From an uncultured Collinsella sp. (GTDB lineage: Bacteria > Actinomycetota > Coriobacteriia > Coriobacteriales > Coriobacteriaceae), in NCBI GenBank assembly GCA_934668695.1, contig CAKUOD010000002.1, forward strand, positions 1 to 64,000: a DNA stretch of 64,000 bases, read 5' to 3'. Below the pieces are notes generated by a model that ran no database searches, was not told the DNA's origin, and saw nothing but the letters and a program-made list of their open reading frames with translations. Numbering within the stretch: position 1 is the first letter of the stretch; each line of letters starts with the position of its first letter. Positions 17,960 to 25,365 of the stretch are shown piece after piece. The position numbers and the translations under genes are program-made.

Positions 17960-18535
17960 CTACTTTTTGGACGCTTTGCGCTCGTCGCGGATGCGGGCTC
18001 GGTCCATGGCCGCCTCAACAGCAGAGAAGCGACAGCCGCAGTAGTTCTGTCGATACATGCCCAACTCGCGCGAACGGCGCGTGGCCTCGGGATAGTACGG
18101 GCGAAAATCGCGAATCACCGGGGTGAGCCCACGGGCGGCTGCCAGGCGCTCAAGCACGTCATTGCAGGTGTCGAACAGCTGATACGGCGAGACGGCGAGC
18201 GTCGTGCCCACGTACTCAAATCCACGCTCCTCGGCAACCCGGCATGCCTCGGCCAAGCGCAAGGCATAGCACGCGCGACAGCGACGGGGACGATCGGCAC
18301 CCAGCGGGGCCACGCCGGTCTCCCAGCGTTCACGGTCCTCCCCGGCCTCGATAAGCTCGATGTCGCCGTCGGCACACCACCGACGCAGCTCGTCCAAGCG
18401 CCGCCGCCATTCATCGCGCGGCTGAATATTGGGGTTGGCCCAGCAAATCGTGGGCTCAAACCCCTCCTCACGCAGCAGGCGAACCGGCTCGAGCGAACAC
18501 GGCGCACAGCACGCATGCAGCAGCAACGGCTTCAT
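17960..18535 (-). CDS. queH: Epoxyqueuosine reductase QueH
   Basis: A 191-residue DUF208/QueH protein, the non-orthologous replacement of QueG that reduces epoxyqueuosine to queuosine in tRNA. The Cys motifs that bind its iron-sulfur cluster and metal are visible: HACCAPC near the N-terminus, CRACYALR in the middle, and NYCGCRFS near the C-terminus. The second of two nearby ATGs (18535) is chosen because GACGGGG precedes it with workable spacing. The start region overlaps a GGGACGGGG repeat word. Its neighbour queA catalyses the preceding step. Confidence 0.93.
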   Translation of the reverse strand: MKPLLLHACCAPCSLEPVRLLREEGFEPTICWANPNIQPRDEWRRRLDELRRWCADGDIELIEAGEDRERWETGVAPLGADRPRRCRACYALRLAEACRVAEERGFEYVGTTLAVSPYQLFDTCNDVLERLAAARGLTPVIRDFRPYYPEATRRSRELGMYRQNYCGCRFSAVEAAMDRARIRDERKASKK

Positions 18536-18542
18536 CAACATC

Positions 18543-18595
18543 CCCGTCCCAGAAAACTCATCCCGACATCATGGCAGCTAAAATAGCCCCGTCCC
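18543..18595. repeat. Direct CCCCGTCCCA repeats before queH
   Basis: Two direct copies of CCCCGTCCCA at 18543-18552 and 18586-18595, in the gap between the HExxH protein gene and queH. It is the same word that forms the arms at 10866 and 60025. Here the copies are direct, so they do not form a simple hairpin. Confidence 0.55.
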
Positions 18596-18602
18596 AAAAA
18601 GA

Positions 18603-19172
18603 CTACTTCCCAAAAAAGCGAACGCCAAAGGATGTGTCCTCGCAGGCGATGATGCGCCGGTCGCGCAGGATGGTCCGCGCGTAATACCAGTCGCCCACGC
18701 AGCCGGACAGATGCAGACCCGCCGCCAGGTAACACAGCAGCGGATAGCCCGAAAACGCAAAGCCCAGGGCAAACGCCGCCGTCAAAACGACCGTCGGCGC
18801 CAGGCAAATCGCCACATACCGCAGGCGCGAATACACGACGCCCTCGGCACAGGCATAGATCATGCACGTCTCGCGGTTCGCCCCAAAAGTCACGTGCGCA
18901 CCGGCAGGCGCCAGCAGCTTAAAAAACACCGCATGCACCAGCTCGTGCACGGCAAACGACGCTGCAGAAACCGCAACCACACCGACCATCCAGCCCACGA
19001 CGGTTGTCCAGCCGCCCACCTCAGCCGCATCCAAGTCCGCAGGCCCGCCCATCAGCATAAACACCGGCACCAGGCACACAGCAAACACGCCGACTACGAC
19101 CATCCCCCACACGAAGCAAGCGTGCAGAAAATCCTCGTCCTCAAACGCATGTATGTTGGAAATCTCATTCAT
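18603..19172 (-). CDS. DUF3267-type membrane protein with HExxH motif
   Basis: A 189-residue integral membrane protein with about four hydrophobic segments. The second hydrophobic region contains SFAVHELVHAVFF, a HExxH zinc-binding motif as in DUF3267 and site-2-protease-like families. That suggests an intramembrane or membrane-proximal metalloprotease, but the third ligand cannot be assigned with confidence. It ends about 70 nt before queH on the same strand and is divergent from the MetRS-like gene. The protease function is inferred only from the motif. Confidence 0.75.
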   Translation of the reverse strand: MNEISNIHAFEDEDFLHACFVWGMVVVGVFAVCLVPVFMLMGGPADLDAAEVGGWTTVVGWMVGVVAVSAASFAVHELVHAVFFKLLAPAGAHVTFGANRETCMIYACAEGVVYSRLRYVAICLAPTVVLTAAFALGFAFSGYPLLCYLAAGLHLSGCVGDWYYARTILRDRRIIACEDTSFGVRFFGK

Positions 19173-19304
19173 AGCATCTTAGGATAGCGCCCCTGCCACG
19201 TACCCGTCCGCATGTGCGATAATGTCGAACGATATGCACGAATTGACCACCGCGTCGCCAGGCCTTGCGCCCGGCCGCGCTCCCACCATATGCGAAGGAG
19301 TCCC

Positions 19305-21455
19305 ATGGCATCCAAATACTCCATGAACGATCGTCCCAGCTGGCCTCGCCGCGCCATCGTTACCGCCGGCGAGCCCTACGGCAACAAGGGCCTTCACTTT
19401 GGCCACGTTGGCGGCGTCTTTGTCCCGGCCGACTTCTTCGCCCGCTTCCTTCGCGACCGCCTGGGCCGCGAAAACGTCATCTTCACCTCGGGCACCGACT
19501 GCTACGGCTCGCCCATCATGGAGAGCTACCGCAAGCTCAAGGAGAACGAGGGCTACGACAAGTCCATTAGCGAGTACGTCGAGTCCAATCACTCCCGCCA
19601 GGCCGCGACCCTCAACAACTACAACATCAGCTGCGACATCTACGGCGGCTCGGGCCTTGAGCCGGCCGTCCAGATCCACAACGAGGTGACCGCCGAGATT
19701 ATCGAGCGCCTGCACGAGCAGGGCACCATCTCCAAGCGCTCCACGCTGCAGTTCTACGACGCCAAGGCCGGCACGTTCCTCAACGGCCGCCAGGTCATCG
19801 GCCGTTGCCCCATCCAGGGCTGCAAGTCCGAGAAGGCCTACGCCGACGAGTGCGATCTGGGTCACCAGTTTGAGCCCGAGGAGCTCATCGCGCCCAAGAG
19901 CCAGCTCACCGGCGAGGTGCCCGAGCTGCGCCCGGTCGACAACCTCTACTTCGACCTGCCGGCCTACCTCGACTTTATGAAAACCTACACCGCCAAGCTC
20001 GCCCAGAACCCGCAGGTTCGCTCCGTGGTCTCCAAGACCATGGAGGAATGGCTGCTGCCGGCTCAGCTCTACATCCAGAACAAGTTCCGCGAGGCCTTCG
20101 ACGCCGTCGAGGACCAGCTTCCCGAGCACACCGTGCTGGAGCCCGAGGGCAACAAGAGCAGCTTTACCGTCACCTTCCCCAGCTGGAAGGAGCGCGACGA
20201 CGCCCACGCGGTGCTCGCCAACGGCGGCGTGCGCTTCCGCAGCGGCAAGGCACTCGTGCCCTTCCGCATCACGGGCAACATCGACTGGGGCGTTCCGGTG
20301 CCCGAGGTCGACGGCGTTTCCGACGTCACCTGCTGGTGTTGGCCCGAGAGCCTGTGGGCACCCATCAGCTACACCCGTACCGTGCTCGCGCGCGACGCCA
20401 AGGCCGCCGGCGTGACCGAGGGTGTCGCCGCCCAGGACGCCGCCCTCATGGGCGAGCCCGCCGCCGATTCCACGCAGGTGCCTGCGCCCACCTATCAGCA
20501 CAGCTCGCTCGACTGGCGCGACTGGTGGTGCTCTGACGACGCGCAGATCTACCAGTTCATCGGCCAGGACAACATCTACTTCTACTGCATCGCGCAGACC
20601 GCCATGTGGGAGGCCCTGGGTTGGGACCTTACGCAGAGCACCGTCAGCGCCTGCTACCACCTGCTCTACATGGGCAAAAAGGCCAGCTCGTCCTCGCAGA
20701 CGCCTCCCCCGCCGGCCGACGACCTGCTCAACCACTACACTTGCGAGCAGATGCGCGCGCATTGGCTGTCGCTCGGTCTGTCCGAGAAGCCGGTGAGCTT
20801 TAGCCCCAAGGCATACGACACGCGCGTGACCGGCAAGGACAAGGACGGCAACGAGGTGCGCGCCTGCGACGACAAGCGCGTCATCGACCCGGCCCTCAAG
20901 GAGAGCGCCCTTTTGACTGGCGTGTTCAACCGCCTGGCCCGCAGCTGCTTCTACGGCGTCGCCGTCAAGGAGGGCGACGAGAGCCCCTACCGCAACGGCT
21001 GCATCCCCGCCGGCGCCGCCTCTGCCGCCGTGGTCGAGGCCGCCGAGCAGGCAGTCCTCGCCTTTGAGCAGGCCATGTACAAGTTCGAGACGCACCGCGC
21101 ACTCGCCGTGTGCGACGACTACCTGCGCGCCGCCAACAAGCGCTGGAGCGACGCCTCCAAGGCCGCCAACAAGCTCGAGGGCGAACCGGCCAACGCCGCG
21201 ATGACGCAGGCCCTCGTCGATGCATTTACCGAGCTGCGCGTGGCGACCGTCCTGATGCACGGTATTGTGCCGGCCGGCTGCGAGCTCATCTGCGAGTACT
21301 TCGACGTCGATCCGGTCGCCTTCTTTAGCTGGGATAACATCTTTGCCTCCACGGACGAGTTTGTGGAGAGCCTGGGCGAGAAGCCCGGCGAGCACCGCGT
21401 GAAGCCGCTGCCCCCGCGCTTCGACTTCTTCAGCAAGCACGAGAGCCAGTACTAA
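19305..21455 (+). CDS. Methionyl-tRNA synthetase-like class I aaRS
   Basis: A 716-residue protein collinear with MetRS. It has the HIGH box as HFGH (residues 31-34), GTDCYGSP, a zinc-knuckle segment starting RCPIQGC, the NLYFDLPAYLDF block, NIDWGVPVP and FIGQDNIYF. At the KMSKS position (about residues 457-464) it reads GKKASSSS, so the usual second Lys is absent. An extension after the anticodon-binding region ends in a short Phe/Ser/Lys tail. GAAGGAG precedes the ATG. The rRNA methyltransferase gene follows 37 nt downstream. It may be the functional but divergent MetRS of this lineage, or a paralogue. No T-box leader was seen. Confidence 0.8.
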   Translation: MASKYSMNDRPSWPRRAIVTAGEPYGNKGLHFGHVGGVFVPADFFARFLRDRLGRENVIFTSGTDCYGSPIMESYRKLKENEGYDKSISEYVESNHSRQAATLNNYNISCDIYGGSGLEPAVQIHNEVTAEIIERLHEQGTISKRSTLQFYDAKAGTFLNGRQVIGRCPIQGCKSEKAYADECDLGHQFEPEELIAPKSQLTGEVPELRPVDNLYFDLPAYLDFMKTYTAKLAQNPQVRSVVSKTMEEWLLPAQLYIQNKFREAFDAVEDQLPEHTVLEPEGNKSSFTVTFPSWKERDDAHAVLANGGVRFRSGKALVPFRITGNIDWGVPVPEVDGVSDVTCWCWPESLWAPISYTRTVLARDAKAAGVTEGVAAQDAALMGEPAADSTQVPAPTYQHSSLDWRDWWCSDDAQIYQFIGQDNIYFYCIAQTAMWEALGWDLTQSTVSACYHLLYMGKKASSSSQTPPPPADDLLNHYTCEQMRAHWLSLGLSEKPVSFSPKAYDTRVTGKDKDGNEVRACDDKRVIDPALKESALLTGVFNRLARSCFYGVAVKEGDESPYRNGCIPAGAASAAVVEAAEQAVLAFEQAMYKFETHRALAVCDDYLRAANKRWSDASKAANKLEGEPANAAMTQALVDAFTELRVATVLMHGIVPAGCELICEYFDVDPVAFFSWDNIFASTDEFVESLGEKPGEHRVKPLPPRFDFFSKHESQY

Positions 21456-21492
21456 AACACTCGACATGTAATGGAATGGGAAGGAAAGACGG

Positions 21493-22596
21493 ATGTCCAA
21501 GCCGCGTCGTCGTAAGCAGAAAAAGCAGGTCAAGGCCGAGCTCAAGCTCAGGCAGTTTGCCGCTACCGAGCTTTCCGACCAGCTTGCCGCCCTTCCCTGT
21601 GCCGCCGACCTGCCGCGCTTTATGGTCGACACGGTCGCCGGCGCCTATGCTCCCGCCGATGCCGAGCTTATGATCGAGGGCTTTGGTGCCGCTGCCACGC
21701 GACCGGTCACGCTGCGCGCCAACACGCTCAAAGCGACCGCCGAGGACATCGCCGCGGCACTCGACGAGGCCGGTATCGCCCACAGCCCTGTCACCTGGTA
21801 CCGGGATGCCTTCATCCTGCCCGAGGCCCAGGTCTCCGACCTGTGGGACCTCGACATCTACCGCGACGGCAAAATCTACCTGCAAAGCCTGTCGTCCATG
21901 ATGCCGCCGCTGGTCCTGGGCGCCCAGACCGGCGAGGACATTCTGGACATGTGTGCAGCCCCCGGCGGCAAGACAACGCAGATCGCTGCCCTCACCCAGG
22001 GGCAGGTGCATCTCACCGCATGCGAGATGAGTATCCCCCGCGCCGAAAAGCTCGAGGCCAATCTGGCCCGTCAGGGCGCCAAAAACGTACCCGTCATGCG
22101 CATTGATGCACGAGAGCTCGACGAGTTCTTCCGCTTTGACCGCATCCTGCTTGACGCCCCCTGCACCGGCACGGGCACCGTCATCAGCGGCAATGAGAAG
22201 AGCCTGCGAGGCCTGACCGAGCAGCTGCTCGGCAAGTGCGCCCGCTCGCAGCGAGCACTTCTGGACCGTGCCATGGGGGCCCTCAAACCGGGCGGCACGC
22301 TGGTCTATTCCACTTGTTCGATCTTGCCGCAGGAAAACGAGGACGCCCTGCAAGAGGCCCTCGACAAGCACATGGACTGCGAGCTCATCCCCCTCGACGG
22401 CACGCCGAGCGAAAGCGAAGCGCGCCGCGCCCAGGAAGCAGGCGAGGAGCCGCGCGTCGAGTGCAACGCCCTCACCGAGGCCATCGCTGCCGGCCGCGTC
22501 TCGGCCATCGCCAACGGCCTGCCCGGCACGCTCACCATTCCGCCCAGCCGCGACTTTGAGGGCTTCCACATCGCCCTGATCCGAAAACGCAGCTAG
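21493..22596 (+). CDS. RsmB/RsmF-type rRNA (cytosine-5) methyltransferase
   Basis: A 367-residue NOL1/NOP2/Sun-family SAM-dependent RNA m5C methyltransferase. The SAM site is DMCAAPGGKTTQIAAL; motif IV is LLDAPCTGTGT, and motif VI STCSILPQENE carries the catalytic Cys. The N-terminal 30 residues are highly basic, which suits rRNA binding. It lacks the NusB-like domain of RsmB, so it is nearer RsmF/YebU or archaeal-type enzymes. GGGAAGGAAAG precedes the ATG. It probably shares a transcript with the MetRS-like gene. The target cytosine is unknown. Confidence 0.9.
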   Translation: MSKPRRRKQKKQVKAELKLRQFAATELSDQLAALPCAADLPRFMVDTVAGAYAPADAELMIEGFGAAATRPVTLRANTLKATAEDIAAALDEAGIAHSPVTWYRDAFILPEAQVSDLWDLDIYRDGKIYLQSLSSMMPPLVLGAQTGEDILDMCAAPGGKTTQIAALTQGQVHLTACEMSIPRAEKLEANLARQGAKNVPVMRIDARELDEFFRFDRILLDAPCTGTGTVISGNEKSLRGLTEQLLGKCARSQRALLDRAMGALKPGGTLVYSTCSILPQENEDALQEALDKHMDCELIPLDGTPSESEARRAQEAGEEPRVECNALTEAIAAGRVSAIANGLPGTLTIPPSRDFEGFHIALIRKRS

Positions 22597-22620
22597 CGCA
22601 CGGACCAAAAACTCAACAAA

Positions 22621-22791
22621 CTATCTCCGTGCGCGCTTGTCCTGCTGGTCACGGTGCTGCTTAAGCGCTTCGCGCTCCTTGCGCTCGGCCCTTTTGCCCT
22701 TAATGGCCGTGACCACAAAGTAGATGACCGCGGCGGCCACGATTGCGCCCACACACAGGCCAATCGAGCCCAACATTGCTGTCAATTCCAT
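22621..22791 (-). CDS. Small single-pass membrane protein, 56 residues
   Basis: A short gene with GAGAGGTGA upstream of an ATG, encoding one hydrophobic helix (about residues 6-30, ending VIYFVVTAI) followed by a very basic tail rich in Lys, Arg and Glu. Topology rules put the tail in the cytoplasm. It is convergent with the rRNA methyltransferase gene and divergent from the barrel-like gene at 22982. I do not recognise a family. The RBS, codon pattern and coherent topology argue that it is real. Confidence 0.6.
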   Translation of the reverse strand: MELTAMLGSIGLCVGAIVAAAVIYFVVTAIKGKRAERKEREALKQHRDQQDKRARR

Positions 22792-22981
22792 ACCGCGTCA
22801 CCTCTCTTTTAAACGGGACATTCAAGATAGCACCTCGACGCCCGCCACCACAGCTCCTTCACGTTCGCAAGTCCTTCAGTCTAACGGTGGGCGCAGCGGG
22901 GAAAAATCAACTCGTCAAACGATTTAGCATTCGCAACTCCGGCTGCATGTGCCGGCAACCATCATATAGAATCGAGCCTCC

Positions 22982-24073
22982 ATGGATACCCTCAACGACC
23001 TCAACGAGCGCGTCGACGCCTTCGTCGGCACCAGCTCCTTCGACACGCCCGCCGCGGCAAACGACCAAGCCCCCATCGATGTGCCCGCCGAAGTTCACGA
23101 AGACATCGTCGCCTCGGTCGACTTCTCCGAGGTCGAGCTCGCCGACGAATTCACCGAGCCACAGGTAGCCGTCACCCCCAACGGGCTGCTCCCCATGGAG
23201 CCGCTTCCCATCGATGGGCGTCTGCGCAAAGCAGCCCTTCGCATGCCCGACGAGATCGAGGAGGCCAGCGGCTTCACGCTCTTCGGCCGCCGCATCAAGT
23301 CGCTCATCTACACCACCGACGTCGCGGTCATCCGCAACTCCAATGCCGATGCCGTCTTTGCCGTTTACCCCTTCACGCCGCAGCCTGCCATTACGCAGGC
23401 GCTGCTGACCGTCGCCGAGTGCCCGGTCTTCGTGGGCGTGGGCGGCGGCACCACGACCGGCAAGCGCTCCGTACAGATGGCGGCCGTCTCCGAGATGCAG
23501 GGCGCGGCGGGCTGCGTCGTCAACTCCCCCGCCACTGCCGAGATGGTCGAACACATCACCAACATGGCGGACATCCCTGTCATCGCCACGGTCGTGCGCT
23601 GCGACGACGATGCACATGCCAAGGTTCGCGCCGGAGCCAAGATCCTCAACATCGCCGCCGGTAAGAACACGCCTCAGGTCCTGCGAGAGCTGCGCGAGCA
23701 CTATCCCAACCTGCCGCTCATCGCACCGGGCGGCAAGACGCCCGAGAGCATCCGCGAGACCATCGCGGCCGGCGCCAACGCCATCATCTGGACGCCGCCT
23801 TCGGCCCAGCAGCTGCAGACCGACATGATGCAGCGCTACCGCAAGATGAAAGAAGACGCCACACCCGTTATCTCGCGCGACGACGTGCCCATTATCGACC
23901 AGGTCGCCGCCGCCGAGGTCAGCCAGGTCGAGAACATGAATCCCGATGTGCCGATTCCCGACGAAGTCATCGAGCGCGTCGCTTCGATCCACGATCATAT
24001 CGAGGAGCGTCGCGCCAACCGTGGACTCAAGCCCTCGCTGCACGGCTTCTTCTTCCGCGGAAAGAAACGCTAA
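22982..24073 (+). CDS. Unknown protein with TIM-barrel-like phosphate-binding segments
   Basis: A 363-residue protein I do not recognise. After an acidic N-terminal stretch of about 75 residues come alternating beta-strand and Gly-rich loops: VFVGVGGGTTTGKRS, VVNSPATAEMV, DIPVIATVV, GAKILNIAAGK, PLIAPGGKTPESIRETIAAGANAIIWTPPS. The order and the final loops resemble phosphate-binding (beta/alpha)8 enzymes such as KDPG aldolases, but no catalytic residue can be assigned. The ATG has no clear RBS, and a TATAGAAT at 22965-22972 lies only about 10 nt upstream, so the mRNA may be nearly leaderless. Confidence 0.75.
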   Translation: MDTLNDLNERVDAFVGTSSFDTPAAANDQAPIDVPAEVHEDIVASVDFSEVELADEFTEPQVAVTPNGLLPMEPLPIDGRLRKAALRMPDEIEEASGFTLFGRRIKSLIYTTDVAVIRNSNADAVFAVYPFTPQPAITQALLTVAECPVFVGVGGGTTTGKRSVQMAAVSEMQGAAGCVVNSPATAEMVEHITNMADIPVIATVVRCDDDAHAKVRAGAKILNIAAGKNTPQVLRELREHYPNLPLIAPGGKTPESIRETIAAGANAIIWTPPSAQQLQTDMMQRYRKMKEDATPVISRDDVPIIDQVAAAEVSQVENMNPDVPIPDEVIERVASIHDHIEERRANRGLKPSLHGFFFRGKKR

Positions 24074-24085
24074 CCGCAACAGCAG

Positions 24086-24118
24086 GGCCCGCCCCACAAA
24101 CATGAGGCGGGCCGTTTT
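24086..24118 (+). terminator. Intrinsic terminator after the barrel-like gene
   Basis: GGCCCGCC pairs with GGCGGGCC and is followed by GTTTTCGTTT, 12 nt after the stop codon. Confidence 0.85.
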
Positions 24119-24154
24119 CGTTTGAGCAATCATGCGGCGACGTGATGGGGCAAA

Positions 24155-25045
24155 TTAATCCACGCGCTTGTCGCCCATAAAGAAAAGCGCCACCGTACCA
24201 GGTCCGGTATGCGAACCGATCAGAGTACCGATGTTATTGATCTCAATCTTGCCTTTGAGCTGCGGAACCTGTTCCTCAATCAGCGCCGTAACGGCCTCGG
24301 CATCCTCGCGACACGCCGAGTGCGACATGATGCACTTGCCCGAATAATCCGCGCCGTCCTGCACATGCGCCATCATGGTCTTGACCATCTCGGAAATCGC
24401 GCGCTTCTTAGTGCGAATCTTCTCACGTGGCGACAGTCCACCTTCGCAATCGACCGTCATAAGCGGGCAAATCTTAAGCGCCGTGCCGATGATCGCGCTC
24501 GCAGCCGAAATGCGACCGCCGCGCAGGTAGCTCGACAGATCGGTCGAGAAGAACCAGTGGTGAAGGTTGAGTTTATGCTCCTCAATCCAAGCGGCCGTCT
24601 CGTCGAGCGAAGCGCCGCTATCGCGAACGTCGGCGGCACATTCTGCCAGCAGGCCAAAGCCCGAAGACGCCGCCAGCGAATCGATGACACGCACCTTGCC
24701 GCCCTGGGGATAGCGATCCGCGAGCATCTGCGCCGCAACGCAGGCCGATCCATACGTGCCCGAAATACCCGACGACAACGTCAGGTGCAGCACGTCTTTA
24801 CCCTCGGCAACAAGCGGCTCCCAAAACTCCTCGTACTCACCCACGCTCACCTGAGACGTCTTGGGCATGGCGCCTGCGGCAATCTGGGCAAAAAACTCGT
24901 CCGGCGTAATCGACTGATACAGATCGTCCGTATAGACAACATCGTCGAGCTCGTAATGAAAACACACGACAGGGATATTGCGCGATTCAAAGAACTCCCG
25001 AGTTCGATCGGCGGCGGATTCACAGGTCAGGACAAAATCACTCAT
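24155..25045 (-). CDS. DegV family fatty-acid-binding protein, second copy
   Basis: A 296-residue DegV/FakB-type protein with the N-terminal LTCESAADRT in place of the usual TDSTSD, the PKTSQVSVGEYEEF substrate segment, and the LSSGISGTYGSA and DSLAASSGFG loops. It is clearly homologous to the protein at 9910-10770 but diverged, so the two may bind different fatty acids. The start at 25045 follows AAGGAG; an ATG 18 nt upstream overlaps that RBS and is rejected. It is divergent from fbp. Confidence 0.9.
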   Translation of the reverse strand: MSDFVLTCESAADRTREFFESRNIPVVCFHYELDDVVYTDDLYQSITPDEFFAQIAAGAMPKTSQVSVGEYEEFWEPLVAEGKDVLHLTLSSGISGTYGSACVAAQMLADRYPQGGKVRVIDSLAASSGFGLLAECAADVRDSGASLDETAAWIEEHKLNLHHWFFSTDLSSYLRGGRISAASAIIGTALKICPLMTVDCEGGLSPREKIRTKKRAISEMVKTMMAHVQDGADYSGKCIMSHSACREDAEAVTALIEEQVPQLKGKIEINNIGTLIGSHTGPGTVALFFMGDKRVD

Positions 25046-25365
25046 ATGGGGCTCCTTACTCATTGCTGCGCAAATTATCGCACAGTGAGCCTACATACGG
25101 TACATATGTCCACTATTTACCAAATCGAACCAAAAATAGCGAACATCTTTACCACGAGCATCTCCATCGCCACCGTGGGCCAACATAGACAAATACATCC
25201 CTATCGTCTCCACTCAACCGACACATCTACCTCCACTAAATCGATTTAGCAAACCGTTCAGCAGACAATTCAGCCGCCGGCGCAAAATCGAAACAAAGGC
25301 GGCGCATACTGGTAAACGCTTGACGCCGCTTTATCAGTTTTACCAACCATATCGGAAGGTGTTTC
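25046..25365. other. Divergent intergenic region between degV and fbp
   Basis: 320 nt, more AT-rich than its surroundings, with no open frame that looks coding. A 7-bp inverted repeat TGGTAAA (25309-25315) and TTTACCA (25339-25345) lies 20-57 nt upstream of the fbp ATG. Its left half runs into GTAAACGCTT, which resembles LacI-family/cre half-sites. A carbon-responsive operator is possible but not shown. Confidence 0.4.

Noticed and set aside
19173..19304. Possible T-box leader before the MetRS-like gene
   Set aside because: The conserved T-box sequence and a following terminator are absent, and the gap is too short.
19179..21632. An 817-codon - strand open frame
   Set aside because: Antisense to the MetRS-like gene; the composition is typical of a shadow frame.
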